From assembly GCA_013813775.1 (NCBI GenBank), contig JACCRE010000258.1, positions 1-35,534 on the forward strand: DNA of 35,534 bases, read 5' to 3'. The DNA comes from Planctomycetaceae bacterium. Lineage in GTDB: Bacteria; Planctomycetota; Planctomycetia; Planctomycetales; Planctomycetaceae. Of the stretch, positions 1 to 7,593 are shown piece after piece (position 1 is the stretch's first letter; each line of letters begins with the position of its first letter). The position numbers were made by a program, and so were the translations under genes. Under the pieces are notes generated by a model. The model was not told the origin of the DNA, did not search any database, and was given only the letters and a program-made list of their open reading frames with translations.

Positions 1-35
1 TTATATATCCAGGTGTATCGTTCTGTGCGCATCGT

Positions 36-1181
36 CTAGTTTTGTTGAAACTCCTGCATTTCTGATCGTCCGACGATCGACGTAACTCCTTTGTTCGCCG
101 TTCCTTTATGTTTTGAAACCACCTCTACAACGCGCGCTGCCGCCCCGCCGTCCCATAGTTCCGGCACGCGTCCCGCTGGTCGCGGCCCCCGCAACGAGTC
201 CATCGCAGCGTCGAAAATCCGGTCAGGGTCGCGGCCTACGAGAACATTCGTGCCTTCGGAGACAGTGGCGGGACGCTCGGTATTGTCCCGCAGCGTCAGG
301 CACGGGACGCCAAGCACCGTCGTCTCCTCTTGGATGCCGCCCGAGTCCGTGAGCACTAATGCGGCATCGGAGACAAGCTTCATAAAGTCGAGGTACCCAA
401 GCGGGTCGATCAATCGCAGACCGGGCAGCTTCGCATCTTCCCGCTCTGCAAGCTTCGCTCGGGTCCGCGGATGCACCGGGAATATGACCGGCACCTCTTC
501 CTGGATCCGGCGAAGCGCGACGAGCAGTCTGCCGAGAGCCTCCGCGTCATCGACGTTTGAAGGTCGGTGCAGCGTGAGAACAGCGTACTTTTTCGGAGCC
601 ACCGCGAGTTCGGCAAGGATCGTCGAGCGATCACTTTGGTCGCGGCAAGACAGCAACGTATCAATCATCGTATTGCCGACGAAATGCACGCGGTGATCGG
701 GAATGCCTTCGCGGCGAAGATTCTCGAGGCCACTACGCTCGGAGACGAAGAGCCACTCGCTGATCGCGTCGGTGACGATCCGGTTGATCTCCTCGGGCAT
801 CGACCGGTCACCGCTGCGAAGGCCGGCCTCGACATGCGCGACGGGAATGCCCAGTTTCACCGACGTGAGAGCACAAGCGACGGTCGAATTAACGTCTCCT
901 ACGACCAAGGTCGCATCGGGCCGCTCTTCGATAAGAATTGGCTCGATTTTCTTCATGACGTCCGCCGTCTGGGCGGCGTGCGATCCCGAGCCTACACCGA
1001 GATTGACGTCGGGTGCTGGGATGCGCAGCTCTTCGAAGAACAACTCGGACATTTTGCGGTCGTAGTGCTGCCCGGTGTGAACGAGCACGGCCGACATGTC
1101 GGCGCGCTTCTGAATCGCCCACATGATCGGAGCGATCTTCATGAAATTCGGACGCGCACCGCAGACGACGACGAGCTTCAT
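36..1181 (-). CDS. wecB: UDP-N-acetylglucosamine 2-epimerase (non-hydrolysing type)
   Basis: 381 residues, the usual length for bacterial non-hydrolysing UDP-GlcNAc 2-epimerases, which interconvert UDP-GlcNAc and UDP-ManNAc in the cytoplasm. The N-terminal GARPNFMKIAP (residues 8-18), HTGQHYD (35-41), GDVNST (95-100), HVEAGLR (116-122), PEEINR (129-134) and a later TDSGGIQEE block are all present. D96, E118, E131 and H205 align with the catalytic residues of E. coli WecB (D95, E117, E131, H213). The ATG overlaps the upstream glycosyltransferase stop by one base (TAATG), so translation is probably coupled. It is the last gene of the minus-strand cluster that I can see. Close paralogues act on UDP-GlcNAc3NAcA (WbpI type). 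The fused oxidoreductase-aminotransferase at 12578 makes that alternative substrate possible, and sequence alone does not decide it. Confidence 0.95.
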   Translation of the reverse strand: MKLVVVCGARPNFMKIAPIMWAIQKRADMSAVLVHTGQHYDRKMSELFFEELRIPAPDVNLGVGSGSHAAQTADVMKKIEPILIEERPDATLVVGDVNSTVACALTSVKLGIPVAHVEAGLRSGDRSMPEEINRIVTDAISEWLFVSERSGLENLRREGIPDHRVHFVGNTMIDTLLSCRDQSDRSTILAELAVAPKKYAVLTLHRPSNVDDAEALGRLLVALRRIQEEVPVIFPVHPRTRAKLAEREDAKLPGLRLIDPLGYLDFMKLVSDAALVLTDSGGIQEETTVLGVPCLTLRDNTERPATVSEGTNVLVGRDPDRIFDAAMDSLRGPRPAGRVPELWDGGAAARVVEVVSKHKGTANKGVTSIVGRSEMQEFQQN

Positions 1182-2407
1182 TAAACTCTCTCTTTCGTGG
1201 CGACGACGGATGTTGCGAACAGATGCCGCTCAATCTCTTGCAGGCGCGCTGCCCAACTCTCCTGTCGCACGGCCTCGCTTCTGGCAGCCGTCGGGCCGGC
1301 ATCCGCGAGGGTCTGCCGAATCTCGCGTTCGAACTCATCGGCGGTCGAGGCGATTCGGCATAGGCCCAGGGCTTCAACCTCAGGAATCGCCGTCGAGACC
1401 ACGGGCAATCCGGCGGCGAGATACTCGCGAACCTTCAAGGGATTCGCGTTGAGCGTGAGTTCGTTGAGCCGGAAGGGCATGAGTGCTACGTCCCAGCCCG
1501 CACAAAACCCCGGCAAAGTCTCGTAAGGCTTGCGTCCCAAGAAATGCACGTTCGAAAGAGCCTCCAATTTGGAAACATCCGTCGTGACCTTGCCGACGAT
1601 GACGAGCGAACCTTCCGGAAAGCGACGGGCCATTTCCGCCATCAGATCCACGTCCACCCAATCCGCGACGAGTCCGAAGAACCCCAGGATCGGCCTCGGC
1701 AATGAGGCTTGCTCGGCAGCAGGCGCGACTTCGCCCGTGCAGGCCTTTCGAAAATGCTCGAAATCGACGCCGTGTTGGACCAGCACCGTGCGCGGGTTCG
1801 AGCGGGATTTCGACTGGTAGAGGCGCTCGGCCGACACGATGACGAGATCCGCCTGCCGTAGCAGTTGTAACTCCATTTCTGCCAAAGCTGAGGATGCAAC
1901 GCCGGAAAAGGCCGTGTATTCATCGACGCAATGGTAAATCAGTTGCTCTTCACCAAGCTGGCCGGCGATCACCGCTGCAGCGGGGTTGAAGACCCAGTTG
2001 ATCACACGGTTGAACTTCAACCCACGCATGGCGCGCTTGACCTGCCACCGCAGCCAACGGCGGTTCAAGGCTCTCACCGAGGGTCGCCCATAGGCCGGAA
2101 TGGCGAGCGGGTTCAGCACGAAGATGTTTGGCTCGACCTCTGTCACCGGCTTGGTGGCGGCCGCGAGTTTCTGAAACGCTCGCCCTAAATCCGCCCCCGA
2201 AGCCGTCGGCATGCGATAACCGATCGAGTTCACCCACAGCACTCGGTTCTCCTTCGCGAGCAGCCGCATCAAATGGGTCTTTGAGAGCGGATCGCCAGTC
2301 CAATCGTGACTGAAGCAAAGAATATCCCGCCCGCGCAGTCGCTGGTCCGGTCGGTCGGAGCCCGGACCAGTGGTTGACGGTGATTCGGCGTTTTGCGTGG
2401 AAGGCAT
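1181..2407 (-). CDS. Glycosyltransferase, GT-B fold, TuaH-like
   Basis: 408 residues. A Pro/Ser-rich N-terminal 25 residues precede a GT-B domain starting ILCFSHDWTGDPLSKTHLM. Blocks such as IYHCVDEY near residue 165, VLVQHGVDFEHF, ILGFFG and the donor-site NPLKVREYLAAGLPVVST near residue 325 resemble the TuaH-type glycosyltransferases of teichuronic acid and EPS loci. It presumably adds one sugar to the lipid-linked repeat unit on the cytoplasmic face. Donor and acceptor cannot be read from the sequence. The stop codon overlaps the start of the epimerase gene, suggesting coupled expression. The ATG has only a weak ribosome-binding site. Confidence 0.88.
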   Translation of the reverse strand: MPSTQNAESPSTTGPGSDRPDQRLRGRDILCFSHDWTGDPLSKTHLMRLLAKENRVLWVNSIGYRMPTASGADLGRAFQKLAAATKPVTEVEPNIFVLNPLAIPAYGRPSVRALNRRWLRWQVKRAMRGLKFNRVINWVFNPAAAVIAGQLGEEQLIYHCVDEYTAFSGVASSALAEMELQLLRQADLVIVSAERLYQSKSRSNPRTVLVQHGVDFEHFRKACTGEVAPAAEQASLPRPILGFFGLVADWVDVDLMAEMARRFPEGSLVIVGKVTTDVSKLEALSNVHFLGRKPYETLPGFCAGWDVALMPFRLNELTLNANPLKVREYLAAGLPVVSTAIPEVEALGLCRIASTADEFEREIRQTLADAGPTAARSEAVRQESWAARLQEIERHLFATSVVATKERV

Positions 2408-2487
2408 GAAGGCAGCGTGCTCTAATCCTGAACCGCGATGCGCAGCCCTTGAGAAGACTGGGAACCAAGCGTCGAGTTTCGACGACG

Positions 2488-3978
2488 TCAGCTGACCGCT
2501 GCCGGCTCGAGTCGTCTGCGAGCCGACGCGGGCGTTGTTCCCGTATCAGCAAGAGCTTCAGTCAGAACCCGCCCGCGCATGTGAGCCGGAATCGGCAGCC
2601 CAAGCAGATACAGGATTGTCGGCGCTATGTCCAAGTTGGTGCAGGCTTCGATCTGTGCGCCGTGACGAACGCCCGCGCCGCGCACGATCAATACGCCTTC
2701 AGGATCATGCACCCCCTCTTTGGGCGTCGAATCGGCGGTCGCAGCGAGTTCCCGAAGTTTGAACGTTTTGCCGCCGGCTTCCGGGAAGCCGCAGGTCGCT
2801 TCGAGGTCCAGCGGGTTCATATTCTTCTGGAAGAAGTTGAAGTTGATCGTGTCGCCGACGAGCTCGTACGCGAAAAGGCGAGTCTCCGGCGTCCGATACC
2901 ACGCCGACTTCAGCACGCGCTCGGCCTGAGCGCGTTTCTTGGCGTCTTTGATCTCCAAGTTCCATTGCGGGGCCATCATCATGATGGGCGTGCAATGACC
3001 CGAGACGCCGCAGAGGTCGACGATCTGGTTCACGTCGCGGACGCGGACGATCGTGCGCCCCTCTTTGAAGTCCTCAGTGACGTAAGGCTTCTGTCCGAGG
3101 CCCGACGCGAGAATGACGACGGTGTTTTCGTCGGCCAGGCTCCACATCTTTCGCAGCACTTCATCGGCGATGCGATATCCATACTCGATCGCCCCGCCGA
3201 ATCGACGTCGCTCATCGTCTGAAGGCGCCGCGAGAAATGGCTTGGGGTCCATCGAGCGCCAATATCGGTGTTGATAGTGGGCGACATGATTCGTGTGGAA
3301 CGTCGCCAGGTCAGGCTTGTGCTGCCGATAGAGACGCTCGAAGAAATCGAGGTTCAGAATCGGCTGCAGGCTGACTTTCTCCCAAGCCCGCTCCGGCCGC
3401 AGTTTCGTTTTGGCGAGAAACGCCGCCGTCCGTGCCAAAGTGGAAGGCTTCAAGCCGAGCTTCATCAGGCGGGCAGCCAGTTTCGGAAGGCTCTGCCGGG
3501 CCTTCTTCCCCACGGGGTTATGCGCGCGAGTCGCACTGAGGTTGAGTTCCTGAATGGGCTGTAGGTTTTCGGGGAACGTATCTGGCGTTGGCGAGAAGGT
3601 GCTCGGCACCCAAAAGCCGCGCACGTCTTTTCTCGGCGGCCAGCTCATGATGGATCCGTAGACACCGATGGTCTTGCCCGCATCGGCGGCGATATCCCAC
3701 ACCCGCGGCCCCGTCACTGTTTCCGGCGGCTGTTCGAGGAATTTGACGCCGTGCTCGTCGTTCGGCCGGCCGGTGTAAACCGAGGTCCAGGAAATCCAGG
3801 GGTCGAGATAGGGCGAAACCTCTGTCGCCAGCGGAGTGGCTACAGAGCCCTCACGCATGAATTCTGCGAAAGTTGGGAGCTTGCCTGCTTCGACGAGGGG
3901 CCTGACAAGAGACCAGGTGATCTCGTTGAACTCCGCCAGCAGAACTTTTCGGACTGGGGTCGAATTCGCGTTTACCAT
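2488..3978 (-). CDS. Alkaline phosphatase-fold (type I phosphodiesterase-like) protein, altered metal site
   Basis: 496 residues with the overall order of AlkP-superfamily phosphodiesterases. There is an N-terminal strand, then GKLPTFAEFMREG (32-44), PWISWTSVYTGRPNDEHGV (60-78) and a C-terminal block with H424 (GVHDPEG), then DIAPTILYLLGLPIP. Two usual metal-binding motifs are changed. The GLDGA-type aspartate motif reads EFNEITW (E16-N18-E19), and the SDHG motif reads ASGLG (291-295), losing both Asp and His. It is therefore either a divergent subfamily with other ligands or a non-catalytic fold member. No signal peptide is evident, so it is probably cytoplasmic. It lies between glycosyltransferases, 80 nt from the next gene. 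A perfect 6-bp hairpin at 2470-2484 follows the stop but has no T run. Confidence 0.82.
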   Translation of the reverse strand: MVNANSTPVRKVLLAEFNEITWSLVRPLVEAGKLPTFAEFMREGSVATPLATEVSPYLDPWISWTSVYTGRPNDEHGVKFLEQPPETVTGPRVWDIAADAGKTIGVYGSIMSWPPRKDVRGFWVPSTFSPTPDTFPENLQPIQELNLSATRAHNPVGKKARQSLPKLAARLMKLGLKPSTLARTAAFLAKTKLRPERAWEKVSLQPILNLDFFERLYRQHKPDLATFHTNHVAHYQHRYWRSMDPKPFLAAPSDDERRRFGGAIEYGYRIADEVLRKMWSLADENTVVILASGLGQKPYVTEDFKEGRTIVRVRDVNQIVDLCGVSGHCTPIMMMAPQWNLEIKDAKKRAQAERVLKSAWYRTPETRLFAYELVGDTINFNFFQKNMNPLDLEATCGFPEAGGKTFKLRELAATADSTPKEGVHDPEGVLIVRGAGVRHGAQIEACTNLDIAPTILYLLGLPIPAHMRGRVLTEALADTGTTPASARRRLEPAAVS

Positions 3979-4023
3979 TTTGAAACCCTTGATTGGTGTT
4001 ATTCGAAGGCAACGGAGGCTGTT

Positions 4024-5226
4024 CTAGATGCTTACCACAGGAACGGGCCGTTCCTCTCGCTGTCGGACAGCCGCCAAGAGAACCTGTTCAAGATCAGCTG
4101 CCGATTTCTCCCAACTCAGAGCAGAGTCAGAAACCAGCTCAGTTGGAGTATTACCATCTTCGAGGAGATGCCTAATCGCATCGGTGAATACCTTGACATC
4201 TCCCGGTGCGACAAGCCGTGATCGTGGATCAGCAGCGATCTCGGCGATACCGCCGACGTTGCTCGCCACGAACGGCGTACCGCACGCAGTCGCTTCGAGG
4301 AGCACGTTTGGGATACCTTCCGATCGGCTGGGCAGCACGACGACGTTTGCCGCTCGATACCAATCGGCGAGCTGGTGCTGCGGACGCTGACCGTGGAGCG
4401 TAACACATGCCGGCAGCGCGAGTCGCCCGATCGAGGCGGCAAGCGCTTCGCGGAGCGGTCCGTCTCCCACGAGATGGCAGTGGAATCGCGTATCTGCCGA
4501 TTTGAGAGCGGCGCATGCCGCGATGAGCGTCTCGACCTGCTTGACGGGAACGAGATTCCCAACGAACAGGATGGCAGGAACATCATTCGGCAGGCCAAGC
4601 CGGGCCCGCGCTTCCGTTCGAGATCCCGGAGAAAATACCTTGGTGTCGAGGCCGTTATACACGACCTCGACATTCGCCTCAGGCACGCCGAGCGTCACCA
4701 CCTCAGAAGCGAGATCTTGGCTGACGGCGACCACCTTGTCAGCATGCTGTAGGGCATCCACGGTTCGACGTAGACGCCCTGGAAACTGCGCAAGTGTCGT
4801 GATGTCGGAGCCGTGGACCTTGACCACGACAGGAATGGCGGCACGCAATGAGAGTCGCACCGCGGCCCACCCGTCCGGATACGCCCACGAAGAATAAATC
4901 ACATCTGGTCGAAATGCGTGAACTGACCGTCGAAACGCGCGCCCGACCGACCACAGATAGCAATTCCCATAAGTGCCGCGCAGCACTTTAGGCGGATAAA
5001 GGTAACGCGGATGCTCGACCGGGATGCCGTCACAACTCGAACGCCGGCCGGCAGCCATGCGCCTCGCCGTGCGGCGTCGAGCCGACAACTCTTCCGTCCA
5101 CAGGATCGGCGAAATGACTTGAATCTCATTTCTTGCTGAGAGTGCGCGTAGCTGTGCCCGGTTCCACGGCGCAAGATGCGGCTGGAGAGGATTCGGATAC
5201 AGATTTGTCAGTACGAGCACTTTCAC
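4024..5226 (-). CDS. Glycosyltransferase family 4
   Basis: About 400 residues. It begins MKVLVLTNLYPNPLQP, the typical N-terminal strand of GT4 enzymes. The HGSDITTLAQ motif near residue 145, ILFVGNLVPVKQVETL, HCHLVGDGPL and the donor-site SRSEGIPNVLLEATACGTPFVAS all fit a retaining GT-B enzyme. I chose the GTG at 5226 because a GAGGA ribosome-binding site lies five bases upstream. A GTG at 5238 in the same frame is crowded by its purine tract. The product is cytosolic or peripheral and presumably elongates the EPS repeat unit. It sits 45 nt downstream of nothing but the next gene in the same direction, so it is co-transcribed. Confidence 0.92.
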   Translation of the reverse strand: MKVLVLTNLYPNPLQPHLAPWNRAQLRALSARNEIQVISPILWTEELSARRRTARRMAAGRRSSCDGIPVEHPRYLYPPKVLRGTYGNCYLWSVGRAFRRSVHAFRPDVIYSSWAYPDGWAAVRLSLRAAIPVVVKVHGSDITTLAQFPGRLRRTVDALQHADKVVAVSQDLASEVVTLGVPEANVEVVYNGLDTKVFSPGSRTEARARLGLPNDVPAILFVGNLVPVKQVETLIAACAALKSADTRFHCHLVGDGPLREALAASIGRLALPACVTLHGQRPQHQLADWYRAANVVVLPSRSEGIPNVLLEATACGTPFVASNVGGIAEIAADPRSRLVAPGDVKVFTDAIRHLLEDGNTPTELVSDSALSWEKSAADLEQVLLAAVRQREERPVPVVSI

Positions 5227-5288
5227 AACGTTCCTCACGCCCCTCTAAGGATTCTCGTCACAGTCGGCCTGATGCTTTCCGATGAGGA

Positions 5289-6461
5289 TCACCGGCGCTC
5301 GCGTTCCGCCAAAGTCCCGCGGTACTGAGACTCATAGTTCCGCGACATCGCTGTCAAGCTATACCTCTCGTCGGATTGTGTTTTCGCGTGCCTCCGAAGG
5401 TGATCTGCTCGATCCGGCTCTTGCAGCAAGCTGCAAAACACGCTGGACCAGACCTCTGGGTCGTCACCCTTCACGAGGATCCCGGTGCAGCCGTCATCGA
5501 TGAGTTCGGGCAAGCCGCCGACATGCGCCGCGACCACCGGAACGCCGGCGGCCCATGCCTCGAGCACCGAGAGCGGCATGCCTTCCGACCGGCTCGTGAG
5601 CGTGAAAATGTCCATCGCATGCAACAGCCGGTCGCGATCCTCGCGATAGCCTGCGAAGTGGATCGCTTGACTGACGCCGAGATCAGCCGTCAATCGTTCT
5701 AACTCATTTCTTCTCGGACCATCGCCGACCAGTAGCAAGTGAGCCGTCGGCGTTTTCACAAGCAACCGGGCGAATGCCTGAATCAGCAGGTCTTGCCGTT
5801 TGATCTCCGCCAGGCGGCCCACGGTTCCGATCACCGGGGCATCGTGAGGAATATCGAACTCTCTCCGCACAGCGGCGGCGTCGCAATCTTTGCCGAACTT
5901 CGCCGTGTCGATCCCGTTCGGCATGACCGACACTTTTTGACGAGAGGTGATCCGCAAGCGGATGACTTCCTCGGCGATGTCGCCCGAAACGCAGAAAAAT
6001 CGGTCCGCGTGCCGCGCCGCGAATCTGCCCAGCCACCTCGCCTTCGCCCCGCCTCCAAAATGTTTCCCGTGTTCCGTGTGCACGACCGTGGGCACGCCCA
6101 CGGCCCGCGCGGCCGAGCCGGCGTACAATAACGCCCCGATTTGATGTGAGTGAACGACGTCGGGTCGTATCTCCCTGAGCAGCGGCCTCAGCAGGCGGCG
6201 CATCAACGAGAATCCCAGCCCGGCGGGCTTGTCGAGACATCGTACCGAGATGCCCGACTTTTCCAGTCTGCCAGCGAGAACACCTTTCCGTTCCAGGCAG
6301 ATCACCGAGACCTGCTGACCGGCGTCGCGCCCGGTCTGAGCCAGGTCCACGACGACGTGTTCCAGCCCGCCGCACTCGAGCGACAGCACGACGTGAACGA
6401 CACGAAGCCCTCGCGGCTTCGCGGCATTCACCTTCTCTCGGCTGGCGGTGGCGGTGCTCAT
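5289..6461 (-). CDS. Glycosyltransferase family 4
   Basis: 390 residues. The acceptor-side domain has VVHVVLSLECGGLEHVVVDL near residue 20, DVVHSHQIGALLYA and VHTEHGKHFGGG. The C-terminal donor domain has IGTVGRLAEIKRQDLLIQAF, LLLVGDGPRRNEL and SRSEGMPLSVLEAWAAGVPVV with the expected glutamate. These are hallmarks of GT4 retaining glycosyltransferases, and sugar specificity is not readable. The ATG overlaps the TGA of the upstream EEP-family gene by four bases (ATGA, 6458-6461), so the two proteins are probably made in a fixed ratio. The C-terminal tail is Arg/Glu-rich. Confidence 0.93.
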   Translation of the reverse strand: MSTATASREKVNAAKPRGLRVVHVVLSLECGGLEHVVVDLAQTGRDAGQQVSVICLERKGVLAGRLEKSGISVRCLDKPAGLGFSLMRRLLRPLLREIRPDVVHSHQIGALLYAGSAARAVGVPTVVHTEHGKHFGGGAKARWLGRFAARHADRFFCVSGDIAEEVIRLRITSRQKVSVMPNGIDTAKFGKDCDAAAVRREFDIPHDAPVIGTVGRLAEIKRQDLLIQAFARLLVKTPTAHLLLVGDGPRRNELERLTADLGVSQAIHFAGYREDRDRLLHAMDIFTLTSRSEGMPLSVLEAWAAGVPVVAAHVGGLPELIDDGCTGILVKGDDPEVWSSVFCSLLQEPDRADHLRRHAKTQSDERYSLTAMSRNYESQYRGTLAERERR

Positions 6462-7498
6462 GGCATTCTGTCGACAGACGACGCAACACGTCGCATTTCG
6501 GCAACAACGGGTAGGTGGTCGGAACCCACGTCGTCACCGACCCAGCAGCAATCTAGGTCAAAGTCGGCGTCGGCGAGCACATAGTCGATGCGAACCCCGT
6601 GCCAGTCAGTATGCTTAGTATACCCGAAACCCAAGCCTGCGGCCGAAAAGGCATCGGTGTAATCAGACCAGTGCGTCCTGAAGATGGCGCTCTCTTCCGT
6701 CATATTGAAGTCCCCCGCGATGACGACCGGCTCCGATCCCGACCGAATAAGCTGAGCGACCGCTTCGGATTCGCGCCATCGACGATCGATCGAGGCTTGC
6801 AGGGCAGGAGCGCCCGCGAGCTTTCGGGCCATCACGGCTTCCAAACCCGGACGGACCGTCGTGAAATGCACGTTCGCGAAATCCACTGGCCCGTCCGGCG
6901 TCGTCACCCGGCAGACCAAGGCGACGGCCCCCCAGCCACCGAACGGCCGGCGGTCGATCGACATGTGCTGAACGATCGGAAATCGACTCGCAACGCAAAG
7001 TTGCCCCTCTCGTTCAACGAACCACGCCGCGTCGAAGACCTCGGCGGACACCGATGTCGGACACTCCTGCAACGCCACCACGTCTGGCGCTATTGAGGCA
7101 ATCAGGTCGGTCAGGAGACGGACTTCAGCCTTTCCGCTACCAACATTGCACGACAACACCCGTAAACCGCGACTCTTGCTTGGACATCCCGAAACCACGC
7201 CTGAGACTTTCAGCCCCAACACCGGCCCGAGCAACACAAGGACGGCGAGGCCCTGCACCAAAAGTAAAGGCCACGACCGCCTCGCTAACGCAATTGGTAT
7301 GAGAGCGACGAGCGGCAGACCCAACGGCCATCGCGGTGCAAATGCGAGCACCGTCCCCCACCAAGTGACATCTGCTTGGTGGAGGGCGAAAGCGAATGCC
7401 AGGACTAAAAGCAAGTAGGCGACGTAGGCGGCTGCCACGACATTCGTGTCACGCCATGTTTGAAATTTTCGAAAGGTCGCAGGTCTAGAATTCACCAT
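6458..7498 (-). CDS. Membrane-anchored endonuclease/exonuclease/phosphatase (EEP) family protein
   Basis: About 346 residues from the ATG at 7498. A TTG-initiated extension to 7573 is possible but would run through a hairpin. Three hydrophobic segments in the first 110 residues (AAYVAYLLLVLAFAFAL, a Trp/Pro-rich second, LLVQGLAVLVLLGPVLGL) precede an EEP domain. Expected catalytic blocks are present: SCNVGSG, VVALQECP, AGDFNMTEES, RIDYVLAD and VGSDHLPVVAEM. The fold includes DNases, sphingomyelinases and inositol phosphatases. With the catalytic domain after three membrane segments, a phosphodiester substrate in lipid or polymer seems likelier than DNA, but this is inference. The 4-nt overlap with the next glycosyltransferase ties it to EPS synthesis. 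Confidence 0.88.
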   Translation of the reverse strand: MVNSRPATFRKFQTWRDTNVVAAAYVAYLLLVLAFAFALHQADVTWWGTVLAFAPRWPLGLPLVALIPIALARRSWPLLLVQGLAVLVLLGPVLGLKVSGVVSGCPSKSRGLRVLSCNVGSGKAEVRLLTDLIASIAPDVVALQECPTSVSAEVFDAAWFVEREGQLCVASRFPIVQHMSIDRRPFGGWGAVALVCRVTTPDGPVDFANVHFTTVRPGLEAVMARKLAGAPALQASIDRRWRESEAVAQLIRSGSEPVVIAGDFNMTEESAIFRTHWSDYTDAFSAAGLGFGYTKHTDWHGVRIDYVLADADFDLDCCWVGDDVGSDHLPVVAEMRRVASSVDRMP

Positions 7499-7516
7499 TT
7501 TCAAACTGATAAAGGC

Positions 7517-7538
7517 CGTCGCTTCGCCACGAGCGACG
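7517..7538. other. Perfect 7-bp hairpin with T tract on the plus side
   Basis: Arms CGTCGCT (7517-7523) and AGCGACG (7532-7538) enclose an 8-nt loop. On the plus strand the stem is followed within a few bases by GGGTTTTTCCTTTT (7540-7553), which looks like an intrinsic terminator. All surrounding genes run on the minus strand. It may stop antisense transcription or simply be structured leader RNA of the EEP gene. Nothing else was seen between 7499 and 7593. Confidence 0.4.
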
Positions 7539-7593
7539 CGGGTTTTTCCTTTTAAGCAGCAGCGTCTCTGCAAGCTACGTACTACAGAACAAT

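Noticed and set aside
1-35. A gene remnant at the left edge
   Set aside because: Thirty-five bases beyond the epimerase stop are too few to support any call.
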